DNA from: Paracentrotus lividus
Taxonomy: Eukaryota; Echinodermata; Echinoidea; Camarodonta; Echinidae
Reading direction: 5' to 3'
NCBI GenBank assembly: GCA_940671915.1
Contig: CALNVZ010000174.1
Coordinates: 19,861,248 to 19,925,247, forward strand
DNA: 64,000 nt
Below, one piece after another: positions 23,001 through 34,582 of this stretch (its first letter is position 1; every line of letters starts with the position of its first letter). The notes under the pieces are model-generated. The model did no database searches and was not told where the DNA came from. It saw nothing but the letters and a program-made list of their open reading frames with translations. The position numbers were made by a program, and so were the translations under genes.

Positions 23001-26000
23001 ATTTTGAAACCCCAAATTTTCGGCTCGCGCTTTGCGCTCGCTGATACCAAATCATAATGCCCAAATAATAACTCCAATTTTTACCTTAAAAAAATTTTCA
23101 GCTCGCGCTTCGCACGCGCGGATACTAAATAGGGTCTTTAATACACAATTATCTACCATTTTCTAGTACTAGAAAATGCCCCTTTATTTATTCCGTATAA
23201 CTTTTAAAACCTCCAAATTTTCGACTCGCGCTTCGCGCTCGCAGATTCCAATTCAGAAGGGTATATAATGCACAACTATCTACAATTTTTTATACTAGAA
23301 AGTGCGCCTTTATTTATTCTATATATCTTTTAAAACACAAAATTTTCGGCTCGCACTTCGCGCTCGCGGATACTAAACCATAATGCACAATTTTTGGCTC
23401 AAAATTTTCGGCTCGCAGATACCAGTTCAGTAGGGTATATAATAAACAATTAACTCAAACTTTTCAGCTCGCGCTTCGCGCTCGCGGATACTAAATAGGG
23501 TCTATGATACACAATTATCTACAACATTTTTAATGCTAGAAATGCCCCTTTATTTATTCCATATATCTTTTAAAACCCCAAATTCTTGGCTCGCGCTTCG
23601 CGCTCGCGGATACTAAACCATAATGCATACATAACTCCCATTTTCGGCTCGCAGATATCAATTCAGTAGGGTATATAATAAACAATTAACTCAAACTTTT
23701 CAGCTCGCGCTTCGCGCTCGCGGATACTAAAAAGGGTCTATGATACACAATTATCTACAACATTTTTTATCCTAGAAATGCCCCTTTATTTATTCCATAT
23801 ATATTTTAAAACCCCAAATTTTCGGCTCACGCTTCGCGATATAAAACTAAACCATAATGCACACATAAGTCCCATTTTCAGCTTCGCGCTCGCGGATACT
23901 AAACCATAATGCATACATAACTCCCATTTTCGGCTCGCAGATATCAATTCAGTAGGGTATATAATAAACAATTAACTCAAACTTTTCAGCTAGCCCTTCG
24001 CGCTCGCGGATACTAAAAAGGGTCTATGATACACAATTATCTACAACATTTTTTATCCTAGAAATGCCCCTTTATTTATTCCGTATATATTTTAAAACCC
24101 CAAATTTTCAGCTCCCGCTTCACGCTCGTAGATACCAATACAGTAGGATATATATTGCACAATTAACTCAAAATTTTCGGCTCGTGCTTCGCCCTCCCGG
24201 ATAATAAATAGGCTCTATGATACACAATTATCTACAATTTTTTATGCTAGAAATGCCCATTTATTCCATATATCTTTTAAAACCCCAAGTTTTCGGCTCG
24301 CGCTTCACGCTCGCTCATACTAAATCATAATGCACAAATAACTCCAATGTTTACCTCAAAATTTTCAGCTCGCGGACACTAAACCATATAAATGCACAAA
24401 TAACTCTAATTTCGAACTCAAAATTTTCGGCTCGCGCTTCGCGCTCGCAGATACCAATTCAGTAGGGTATATAATGCACAATTAATTCAAATTTTTACCT
24501 AAAAGTTTTCATCTCACGCTTCGCGCTCGTGGATACTAAATAGGGTGTATAATGCACAATTATCTCAAATAATAGCTTAAAGTTTTCGGCTCGCCCTTCG
24601 CGCTCGCTTTGTTTTGTTTTCATTAATAAAACACATTCTTAAAATCATCAGTTAATTTTTTAATTGTTCTTTTTTTTTTTTTTTTTTTTTTTTTNNNNNN
24701 NNNNNNNNNNNNNTCCTGGATCCGCGCCTGTGACTCATTATCTTTTCATAGTTAAGAGTTTCATTTTCAAAACTTTCATTTTGGAAATGCCCTTGAATTT
24801 TTAGAGGAAGCAACAGTGTTATGTTTTTGTTTTGCATTTGCTCATTTATTATAAATTTATTTTAGTGTCAGTTTAACATCTATGCCACCCGGTTATTGTG
24901 GAGTGAAGATTGATACAAATTATTTCATTTATGGTAGGGAATAAATCTTCAGACAATATTTACAAGGACCAATTTCGTAGTGTATACATCTCTCAATAAA
25001 AACCTCCACGTGGGTGTTGATATATCATAATCATTTTCCCCCTGCCTTTGAAAATTCACCAGGGGAATCATGATGTCTTATAAAATAACCACAACTGTTT
25101 TTCTGGGTTTTTTCTTTTTTTTTATTTGTTCTCAATCCCATATAAATTTTAAAATGTGTTTATATTTTTTTAACCACATGTAGATTGTATGGTCCTTATG
25201 CCATGGATGTGATAGGGTCATGTGCGTTTGGTCTTCGTGTCAACTCTCAAACTAATAAAGATGAGCCTTTCATCGAGTATGCCAAACGTGTTTTCAACTT
25301 CAATATCTTTCACCCAGTCCTTCTTATTGTCAGTGAGTATAATTCACTTTTTTTATATGAGTATAATTCATATTTTTATCATCATTCCATATTTTGGGGC
25401 TAAAAATACAGCTAAATTTATTCCAAAAATATTTTTACCACCATTTTCCATAAAATGTTGGTTTCATTTTAAATCTGTTGAGAACAAAATGATTGCTTCT
25501 TTGTGCTTTCTGCTATGGAGTTTACATCAATTGGAATGTAGTCCTGCGTTGTAAACCATTGTTTCTTAATGAGGGTTTCGATATACTTCCAATTATTTTC
25601 AGTGTTGTTTCCCTGGACTGCACCGATTCTGAATTACTTCAAGTTGGGGACATTACCTAAGGACATTGAGAATTTCTTCATTGGTATTTTCGAGAAGGCA
25701 ATAGCTGATAGGCAGTCAAATGGCGATTCCTCTGAGGTAGGTTCAAATGTTAATCTCTTTGTAAATAATTGAAATTTATGCAACCATACTTTGCTTTTGT
25801 ATTACACATTCTCTATCTCGGGCGATACAAAGAACAAAGGAATTTCCCAGTTTGTGTATGATCAAAAGATACACCCCATTCATAGTCCATAGGTTCACAA
25901 TTTTGAAATGTTTTAAAGACTCATAATAGGACCTGCCACAACATGAAAGTGGCTAACGAAGGCATGCATGATAATTGATTGAGAGTTTGGAAGCATCAAA

Positions 26001-29000
26001 ACGTTTAGTAGGATTCAATTCAATGTATTGGGTTTCATATCCCACCGCTGCCACCAGTAACAACTATCAAGATTATATTCTAAACTTTAATCATACAACC
26101 TTTCTCTGCTTCTATACCTTAACCGAACCTTAAATATAATATAAAATTCAATTGAATAAGAGTAAAAGCAATAAAAGGTCATCTCAGAATTTGAAAAGGG
26201 AAATGATTAAGAGTCAATGCTATCTGGAGGATCTACTGATGATAAGTGAAAATACTCAAGAAGGTGACAAAGGCTGTTCATCTATGTAATTAAAACAAAA
26301 CAAATATGATGATGGACATGATGTTATCAAATGATCAATGTGTTTGACAATCTTTGAAATAAATGTATTTTAATCTTCCTTTGAATATAGAAGACCGGGT
26401 GAAGTTTTGAAGAAAAAAAAAACTTAAGTAATATTATTGCAGAATATAAAATATTGTGAATAGGAACAAAAAGAGTGTTTTGAATTTGTATTGCCCTGGG
26501 GTTGACTTTTCATTAAGTTTTGGTTAAATTTCATTTGGAATAAAAATGAGTGAAAATGATCTGCTCTAATCCTTGTGCTAAAACCTGTCAGATGCACAAT
26601 TCACATTCACCTTCACTGTACATGTAGTAGTATTTTACATTAAATTGAATAAAAGGATTTGTATAAAAGAGGTAAAGACTAGTGAATAACTAATTTATAC
26701 ATTGTAATTATTATACAATACAGAAATCAGACTTCCTCCAGTTGATGCTGTCAGCTCACAAGGAAAATGATGATGCAAAAGATACGATAGATGATGGTAT
26801 TGGGGACTTGGCTCAGGAGACTAGCTGGAAACCTAAACAAAAGACTGCCCTCACTAGACGCGAAATCATTGGCAATGTAAGATATGCAGCATATTGAATT
26901 GATTTAAATCTGATTTTATTATGGTAAAACACAAATTTTCCAAAGTTTCTGGTCTTTTTACAATTAATTTAGTCAGGAACTGTGATAGCAGAGGCGTTGG
27001 AAGCCTGTGCGGAAGGAAAGCATGGGGAGGGGGGCAAGCAATTGTATGTTAACAATGCTTTGAATTTTCGGAACAGATCGACGCCTCTGTGTGATAGTGT
27101 ATCAATTCATGTAAATGGGCATGACTCTTGCTTTCCAAATAAAAAGATATGTTTAAAAAGATGTTATATAGTAGACAAATACTTTCTCTTTTAATGGACT
27201 CATCATTATACCTATATGATTATTTCTCAATGTGCATTCATATTGTCAGTTTAATTAAATCTTCTTAATAATGATGATCATTGTAAGTACTTTTAACTTT
27301 TTGTCTTCTTTTCCTCCAAATTTCAGTCTATGACCTTCTTTTTGGCTGGTTATGAGACCTCCAGCACAGCCATAGGATTTGTTTCCTATCTCTTAGCAAC
27401 CAACAAGAATGTTCAGGATCGTCTTGTGGCTGAGATTATGAATACGGGGCCCTCTAAGAATGATATCACATTTGAAACGGTGACAAAGATGGAGTATCTC
27501 AATATGGTTGTCATGGAAGCTATGAGGGTTTATCCTCCAGGAGAAGTGTAAGTTTGACAGCAAAATTTGCAAGATCTAATGGGGAATTTTTTTTTTTTTT
27601 TTTTTGTATTCAGAAAGCGCTTTATATATGATATTGATAAATATTGGTCTTTCAAGGTAGGCACTCCGACTATGATATTCTGATGAAATTAATATTTATT
27701 CATTGTCTTATAAAATTTATTTGAATTCTTGCATTGTATCATAGAATCTTTGTTATTCAAAGCAACATAAGTTTATAAAATTAACAAAGTTTATAAGAAT
27801 TTTAATAAAAATTATAATTTGGTTAAATCTTTAGCTCTTTTCTGTCCAATGAATGTAAATTTCTGATTAAAAAAAGTGAAGAATTCAAATATATTTTTCC
27901 TAATCTGATGCTTTACATCTCTTTCAAAGTAATAGGAAATAATATATATGATGCAAGATATCATAGAGTGTAACAAATTGAAATCCCTTGCAAATAAATA
28001 GTTTCTTTTCTTTTTTTTTAAATTACAGAATGGAACGTGTTTGCAACAAAGAAGTTACCTACAATAATATTACAATTAAGAAAGGGCAGAATATTTTCAT
28101 CCCAATTTGGAACCTACAACATGATCCTGACCTTTGGCCTGACCCAGAAACCTTTGACCCTGAAAGGTATGGTGATGGCACTTCAATTTGTTTGTTATAT
28201 TTGATAAGAGTGTAGTACCTTTCACATCAATTCTGAGGAATATGTAATATGGTAAAACGAATGTACAGAGTTCAACTGGTAAATTGCCAATTGGTCTAAA
28301 CCCAATTTGACTAATACACTTTTGGCTTCATCCCGCATGGTCTGATTCCTTTTCGTCTCCAACCAGTTCGTCTAATTTTCATTTTATTGCCACTTCACTT
28401 AATATTTACCATTTTGTGTAATGTCCATTTCATCTAAAATCCACTTGGTCTATCACCACTTGGTCACTTCCTGTAATAAATTGGTAATAGACCAAATATT
28501 CATTTTGGAATTAGACAAAAAGAGCAATTAGACCAAAAGGTAATTAGATGAATTGGCAATTTGACCAAGTGGTCATTAGACCAAGTAATAAGTAGGCCAA
28601 GTATGTATTAGACTAAAGGGAAATTAGAATTGGACCATCTGGTAGTAGACCAAGTGGATATAAACTAGTCCAACTATGCATTCATTCCTTGTGGAATTAA
28701 TATAAGTTTTATGGAATTTCAATAAGGTAAATTCTATAACTGATTTAAATGACTAACAGATATGATCATAATGATGACATGAGTATCATCCATCTATCCT
28801 CCAATATACTTCCCTGAACAGAATTTCAAATAGAGTTTAAAACATATGGCAGAATAAATATGTATATTATTATAATAATAAGGATTAAATATCTTTCAAC
28901 ACTTATCATTAATTAGGATTTTTTTTTAAATCACATTTTAAAATTATTCTATCCCACCGCTGCCACCCATATCAAATAAGGATAGGACGGCATTTAGGAT

Positions 29001-30292
29001 TATACTTAATTTTGATTGAAGACATTGAACTAAAAAGAAGGCAGAGTACTATTCAACCTGAAATACTGCTGAATACACACTTACGGAATACCATAATGTA
29101 ACCAGTCACTTTTCAATACTAAAACAAGACAATAAGATTAATTCACAAACTCAAACTGAAAAATCCCAATTTCATTGATCATCTGAACGCCATGCATGCG
29201 CAGTTGTTATGCTGTTTAAAGAAAATTAACAGATTTATTTATGTGCCGTTGATACATTGTATTTACACTCTCAGTTTGTCATCTGCTAACACCTATCAAA
29301 TGACTTTCTAAACATGACTCTAACATTTTTCCTTTGTAAAAGAGGAGATAATAGGAACCATATAATTTTCCTCTTTAGATTCAGCAAGGAGCGTCGAGGC
29401 AATAACCACCCATGTGGATGGTTACCGTTTGGCATGGGCCCACATAGCTGTATTGGTGTAAGGTTTGCAATGTTGGAGATAAAGGTAGCCATCGTCTGCA
29501 TCCTACAGAAGTTCCGTTTTGAGACAGGACCTCAGACAGAGGTAAGATTTTTTATAATATACTCATCTCTAAACTGACATTATTGAGTAATTGAAAATAG
29601 TGTCATAACAACAATCAACTCAAAAGTAGATGTTTCTGTTATACCACAAATATATTATTTTAATTCATTATAGATCATAAATAACCTTACAATTAAGTTT
29701 GCACCTTTTCTTTTTAGGTAATACTGCTAACAATAGTTTACCCAAAATCTGGATTGTTTTAATCTGATTCAAGTAGCGATGCATTTCTCCACATTTATGG
29801 CCAAAACATTTTGATCAAGAAAGGGAACTCTGATAAATAATATTATGATTTGCATACCTCTGAACTTGTTTTACACACGGAGCATATATTTACATGATTT
29901 TCAATAGCCTTTTCTCTCTCTCTCTTTTTTTAAGGACATTAAGATGTTGATGATGTTATAATTTCCCTCATTTTTTTGTTATCATCACTCAAGAGCACGG
30001 CCCATTGTTACTGAAAAACAAGTATCAAAATGCCCGTCATATCTGGCCCCAGATTTTGTTTGTTTTTTGTTTTTCAATTATGGTTAACTGATTTCTAGAA
30101 TGAGAATGGAAACCCATATTGTGATGGCAGCAGTGGTTTTTAATTATGTTTCACCCCTTTGTTTTGGTTTTTTCTCTCTTCAAATTCTCTTAGATGCCTC
30201 CCAAGCTTGGTAATCTTGGTTTTCTCACCCCTCCTAATGGAATAACCCTTCGCATCAGCCCTCACAATCGCTACAATCTTCGAGGTCGATGA
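20064..30292 (+). CDS. Cytochrome P450, CYP3/CYP5 (thromboxane synthase) clan, 13 exons, complete
   Basis: A microsomal haem monooxygenase; substrate unknown. Exons: 20064-20113, 20666-20759, 21041-21093, 21378-21474, 21861-21977, 22322-22410, 25184-25332, 25603-25736, 26724-26876, 27327-27547, 28029-28166, 29379-29541, 30194-30292. Sum 1557 nt, 518 aa, all phases fit. The N-terminal membrane anchor (LLLIFLCIVLYFV) is followed by the proline hinge GIPSPPSIPVFG. WRNVR at 119-123 is the C-helix, AGYETS at 319-324 the I-helix oxygen site, EAMR at 376-379 the ExxR, and PERF at 430-433 the PERF motif. The haem loop is FGMGPHSCIG with Cys456 as ligand. His454 replaces the nearly invariant Arg of FxxGxRxCxG. 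VADPEVLRRILVKDF and the ending LRISPHNR suit CYP3A/CYP5A relatives, and 13 coding exons is also the CYP3A number. Clan call firm, subfamily open. Confidence 0.93.
22930..24610. repeat. Satellite array with GCTCGCGCTTCGCGCTCGC core
   Basis: About twenty occurrences of the core or decayed forms, separated by AT-rich spacers of 50-120 bases such as GATACTAAATAGGGTCTATG and GAAATGCCCCTTTATTTATT. Spacers alternate in type, giving a higher-order period near 235-290 bases around 23465, 23700 and 23987. The core is a mirror repeat (CTCGCGCT then TCGCGCTC). Related cores occur in the opposite orientation at 32578, 33110, 33207 and 37552. Confidence 0.85.
24695..24713. other. Assembly gap (19 N)
   Basis: Run of N inside the poly(T) of the transposon at 22426-24730. 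True length unknown, so the element may be longer. Confidence 0.99.
25737..26723. other. P450 intron 8
   Basis: Non-coding, AT-rich. It contains TATCCCACCGCTGCCACC at about 26039, which recurs at 28950 in intron 11, so both carry fragments of one dispersed repeat. Confidence 0.6.
26989..27089. mobile_element. 101-bp hAT-type MITE with perfect 8-bp target-site duplication
   Basis: The ends CAGAGGCGT and ACGCCTCTG are inverted repeats, and TGTGATAG lies directly outside both (26981-26988 and 27090-27097). An 8-bp duplication plus CAGRG ends is the hAT signature. It lies in P450 intron 9 and has no coding capacity. The perfect duplication suggests a fairly young insertion. Confidence 0.85.
27548..28028. 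other. P450 intron 10
   Basis: AT-rich with a T run at about 27588-27605. Nothing else recognisable. Confidence 0.6.
28278..28670. repeat. GTCTAAT/ATTAGAC foldback-like repeat, copy 2
   Basis: It starts AAATTGCCAATTGGTCTAAA. The first half carries GTCTAAT/TGGTCTA words; the second half carries their complements (ATTAGACAAAAAG, TTAGACCAAGTA). Copies are at about 191-430 and 61282-61725; the latter begins AAATTGCCAACTGGTCTAAA. Located in P450 intron 11. Confidence 0.75.
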
Positions 30293-31620
30293 TCATGCCT
30301 ATAGTGATTTGGTTATAGCTAGGAAAAGTATAATAGTTTGAAAAACAAGTCTTTCAGTCTACGTCATATAAACAAATAATGAGTATGATATTCAATAGTC
30401 AAATATAAATTGATTTTTAAATGGGGGCTGAAATGAAAAAAATTGGAATCACTTTACAATAATAAATTATCATTAGTACTTAAAACTTTACCCAAACCTA
30501 TCTCTATTAATTATTCATTTGGTTTGCAGGCTAAACTTTTCTTGATATCTAGGTTTTTTAGCATGGAGTTATCTGATGTTAATCTGGAAAATTGGTTAAA
30601 ATTGAAATTGATGTAAACTATTCAACATATATTGAGAACTGTATTTAAAAATGAAAGTGGCATGTTTTTATATAACAGCAGGACATATTGCTGTGTAAAG
30701 TATTGATGTATATTTGACCCTGAATTCAAATCTTTTTGTGTAATTATTTTCATTTGTTTTGTAAGACCATCCATTTTGTTTTTGTATATTTAGATATTTT
30801 AATCATGTAAATTAGCTATACATACTCTAATTTGTGACTTTTTGTATATGGGACATGTGAGTTATCCCTCATAGATCTAAAATAACACTCAGACAGGGGG
30901 CCCTTGGAAGAACTAGATCCTGCACTTAATTTGTCATAGGTTTATTAGAAATGACCACCTATTGGAACATGCCTCTTGCCAGCAGTAGTATATTTCTTAT
31001 TTTAGTTTTATCATCTCATCATACAATATGCATATTGTGTCCATGAGATTTAAATCTTCAAACATGCTGATTTGGTTGGAGTATATCAATATTGTACAGT
31101 AGATTGGTGACACACAGATTTTTATTCATCGCCATATTGTAATTTTTTTTCTCAATTTGTTTCAATATTTGAATAGATGTTGATACCAGAAACAAGTTAT
31201 ATATTACATAATACTTTAATGGGTGTATTTGTAAAGATATGAAATGGTGTTTTTAATTGTAGCTGCATGGTGTATGGGCATTACGTGTGTGTCTCATTTA
31301 TACAGTCCACGTCCTTTGCAATGAAGTGTGTGAGACCAAACAAATTAACTTGTTATTCCAAACTATATATAAGGACATACACAATGTGCATGTGTATGTT
31401 TAAAGTAGAGACTGGAAGAATTGCCTTATTATAATAAATTCTCATTAAAACAGGAGTGCACTAGTGTAATGTATACATGTAGTGTGTTCTCTCTTCTTGT
31501 ATACATGTATGCTCTTTCTTCTTGATTATAATCTTTTTGATGACATTGAATACCTGAACATAATATTATATTTTTAAAATCTGAAATAAAGAATGAGAGG
31601 TATCGAAGTATATGAGTTTT
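30293..31620 (+). other. P450 3' UTR and flank
   Basis: AT-rich, non-coding. AATAAA at 31585-31590 is a good poly(A) signal; earlier weaker ones occur (about 30462, 31432). The polyadenylation site itself cannot be fixed from sequence alone. Confidence 0.45.
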
Positions 31621-33944
31621 ATGATGGAATACAACTGTTTTGTCTTTGTGAAAAACAGCAATAAAAAAAAAAGAAAGAATAATCTCTTACTTATCTGACT
31701 AGTATGCTGATGTAAAATATTGCAGTGTCCTCTCTTTAATTTTTTGTTAATTTTATAAGGCATATTTGTTTGCAGTATACTAATATGTATTTTTGTCTAA
31801 ATTGTAATTTTTTTCAATTGTTGAATTGGTTTCAAAAAAAGTATTGGGATCAGGGTCATTAAAAAAAAATCAAGTGTTCGTGAATAATTCAATGAAAAAA
31901 CGCAAGAGATTCTCACCTCTGAAAGATTGGCACAATCCCAAAGACAAAATGACGCGAATGGGAGATAATAATTGAGGTACAGGAAATGAAAATGGAAATT
32001 GGCCTCGCGATTGGCCTCGGCTTGGAGATAGTCCCCGCGGTCTTGACCTCGGGATCGGGTGATAGAGGCCTAGCTGTGTTTAACCAAGTCTTTCGTAAGT
32101 TACGAACGACTGTATTATGTGAGAATTAATATACATTCCCTTACTTGCAATAACATGGCTCAAATACGTGCATTTTTCTTTATTTACAAGTCTTTTCTAT
32201 ATTGTTATATTTCATTCATAACCAGTAGGTTGACGACCATTTTGGTATATTCTAAATGGGAAGACTTGTCCTTTTTCATAGAGCACTGGATGACCAGACC
32301 AGGTAATATTTTTTAACAAAAGAGGAGATAAAAGAACAATGACCCCCCAAAGGAGATCTTGGAAGATGGGGATTAGCAGGGCAGGCGTTTTTAAAAGGTG
32401 GGGGCCGGGGGCAAGTTTAAGAATGTGAACATGCATATTAGGAAGAATAAATATGATTAGTACGGAGAGGGGGTCGAAATGTGAAAAAGTGGACCTTTTC
32501 TGAATTATGTTAATTTTTCTTCGTCTTCTTCTATACTAGGTGATGGCGATCACATCCCTCTAGAGCAAAAATAAATTGCGAGCGCGAAGCGCGAGCAGAA
32601 AATTAACATAACATTATTCATTTGGGAAGTCAGGGATCACTAAATTGAACTTTACTATAATTATGCAAGACGTCTCGGAGACGTCTCCAATACTTTTTAT
32701 CCGTCGCGGAAACGAAATTTTCTATTCTGTCGCGGAGACGTCTCCGCGAAGTGAGATACCACCCTTAATAATTTTATTCACTGATAATCCCCTCCTCGAT
32801 CTTAAAATTCCATAGGGGCCTTTGTTCCTTTGTTGCCCCTTTCTTTAAAAAGTGCCACTGTCTGGGTATGTACTGATCTCAGGGATGAAAAGGAAAGTCT
32901 CCTCATTCAAAATATACAAAAATATTCGACAAAATTTCTGGCCATGAATAAAATATGACAACATAATTACGAAAGACTTGAAAATATTATTAAAAATACA
33001 CACACTATGTTGCAATACCAGTGTTAAGGGAGTGTAGGCCCTATGTCTTTTTGTTTAAATCTTTTACTAGGCAACGGTCACTTTGATTTCAACAAAAATA
33101 AATTACAAACGCGAAGCGCGAGCAGAAAAATTTACAGCTTCACAAATCTATAACTTTACTTATATGGGACATCAGGGGTCAGTTATATGTGCCTTTTTGA
33201 GAGGACCTTGCGAGCGCGAAGCGTGAGCCGAAAAATTTGCCTTGTGCTGAAGGTGGCATTTTAAACGCATTTGGCCTCTTCTTTTTCTTTCGTCAAATTT
33301 TTCTCCCTAGAAAATATAAAATTTTCTGGCAAAAGAGTGGGGGCGGCCCCCCTACCCCCCTTCCGCCGCCCATGATTAGCGATGAATAAAATCATGAAAG
33401 GTGTTTCAAATTTTTCCGAAGACTGTTTTCACGTTTTGTATATACATTTTTTTTGCAAAAGAATAATGGCAGAAAGATACGGTACAATGGAAAAGTTAGA
33501 CACCAACATCCAGAGATGATAAATCTATTTCTGCCGTTCCCAAGGAAAGTTATTAGTCTTGTATTCCAAAAATGGTTTAATGCAAATTGGCCCCATTAAA
33601 TGATCATAATGTAGCCCATTTCTTATCGTATATACAGTTGTCCGCAAAATTGTTAATACCCCTGACATTTTTAAAAGTTTTTTGAATTTTTCTGTTAAAT
33701 AAATGAGTTTCGTCAAACTTTTGGTGATCAGTATTATGTTACCAACATCAGTTTCTGGACTATTAGGAAAGTTTGACATTTTGAGTAATTTGGTAGTCCC
33801 GGGGCATTTTATTGACAGATTCGCGAAAAACGCCATGTATAATTATTCATACCCTATAGGGGTGCCAAATCTAATTCATTCTGTAATCATCTCGGTTATA
33901 ATTATTTATTTCAATTTCCACATAAAATAGTTCTTGCGAATGTC

Positions 33945-34560
33945 AAGAACCATCATTCATGTCTTCCATGGGTTTTGACCAATGCGTCCTCTGGAAAACG
34001 TCCAGGCTGTGTAAGGTTGCATGGTCTTTGAGCCATTTTGTGAGTCTTCAACTTCCCAGACACATCTCTTAGGGGATTCTTGTCATGGCATCGAATATTC
34101 CTCTCAAGATCATTCATTATGATTGTCCTTGAACTACATGAGTAACTTGGCCGTATGCTTCTGAATTTCGTTCTGCTGACAGGTCCAATGCTGTCCCAGG
34201 TAACATGTACAACCATACTTATGCAAGTTTTTATCCAGGATCTCTATAAAAATGTCTTCACCGCGGAATGCCTCCTATTCTGAACAGATTCCCAGTGCTA
34301 CCAGCAATGATAATCCCCAAAGCAGTTCTGTGTGAATAACATGTGCCAAGATCAAGACACTGTTCTTCAGATTGAAGGATTCATCTTTCTTTTGCCAAAT
34401 TAAAGAAAGTCCATATCACCCGTAAATTCTAATTTTCTCACATCAACTTTTATAATTAAGGTCCAAAAGTTAAAATTCTGGTTTAAATGAGCTCAAGAAC
34501 TGTCCACAGGCCTCCCGGTGACCGCAAAACTGGAGCCCGTATTGGGAAGTGTCTGTATAA
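33945..34560 (-). pseudogene. Decayed DNA-transposon remnant, possibly Tc1/mariner-like
   Basis: On the minus strand one frame at 34560-34490 reads NTGSSFAVTGRPVDSS, like the ETGS..DRPRSGRPR linker of Tc1/mariner transposases. A second piece (33953-34100) encodes KMAQRPCNLTQPGRFP. The order and the many breaks mean no working gene. A related segment in the other direction lies at 35880-35990. The family is a tentative call. Confidence 0.35.
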
Positions 34561-34582
34561 ATATCCTCTATGTCGTATTCGC

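Larger units (their letters stand above)
22426..24730. mobile_element. 2.3-kb non-autonomous DNA transposon filled with satellite, flanked by TGACT
   Basis: The ends CAGGCGCGGATCCAGG and TCCTGGATCCGCGCCTG are inverted repeats. TGACT occurs directly outside both (22421-22425 and 24731-24735), a likely 5-bp target-site duplication. Inside are a G/C run and poly(A) near the left end, a tandem satellite with the motif GCTCGCGCTTCGCGCTCGC (about 22930-24610), and a poly(T) interrupted by an assembly gap near the right end. No transposase-like ORF. The CAG start resembles hAT ends, but hAT duplications are 8 bp, so the superfamily is left open. Confidence 0.8.
22411..25183. other. P450 intron 6, enlarged by a transposon
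   Basis: The donor is GTGTGT at 22411, a weak form of the consensus, chosen because it alone gives phase 2 and the protein join CKE-LYGPYAMDV seen in CYP3 relatives. The acceptor is ACATGTAG at 25176-25183. Removing the 2.3-kb insertion at 22426-24730 and one 5-bp duplication leaves an intron of about 460 bases, similar to its neighbours. Confidence 0.8.

Noticed and set aside
22930-24610. CRISPR-like repeat-spacer array
   Set aside because: Regular cores with spacers superficially resemble one, but spacers are themselves repeated, the genome is animal, and the array lies inside a transposon in an intron.
26982-27194. 70-codon ORF in P450 intron 9 considered as an extra exon
   Set aside because: It is mostly the 101-bp hAT MITE, and the conserved P450 join runs directly from the exon ending 26876 to the one starting 27327.
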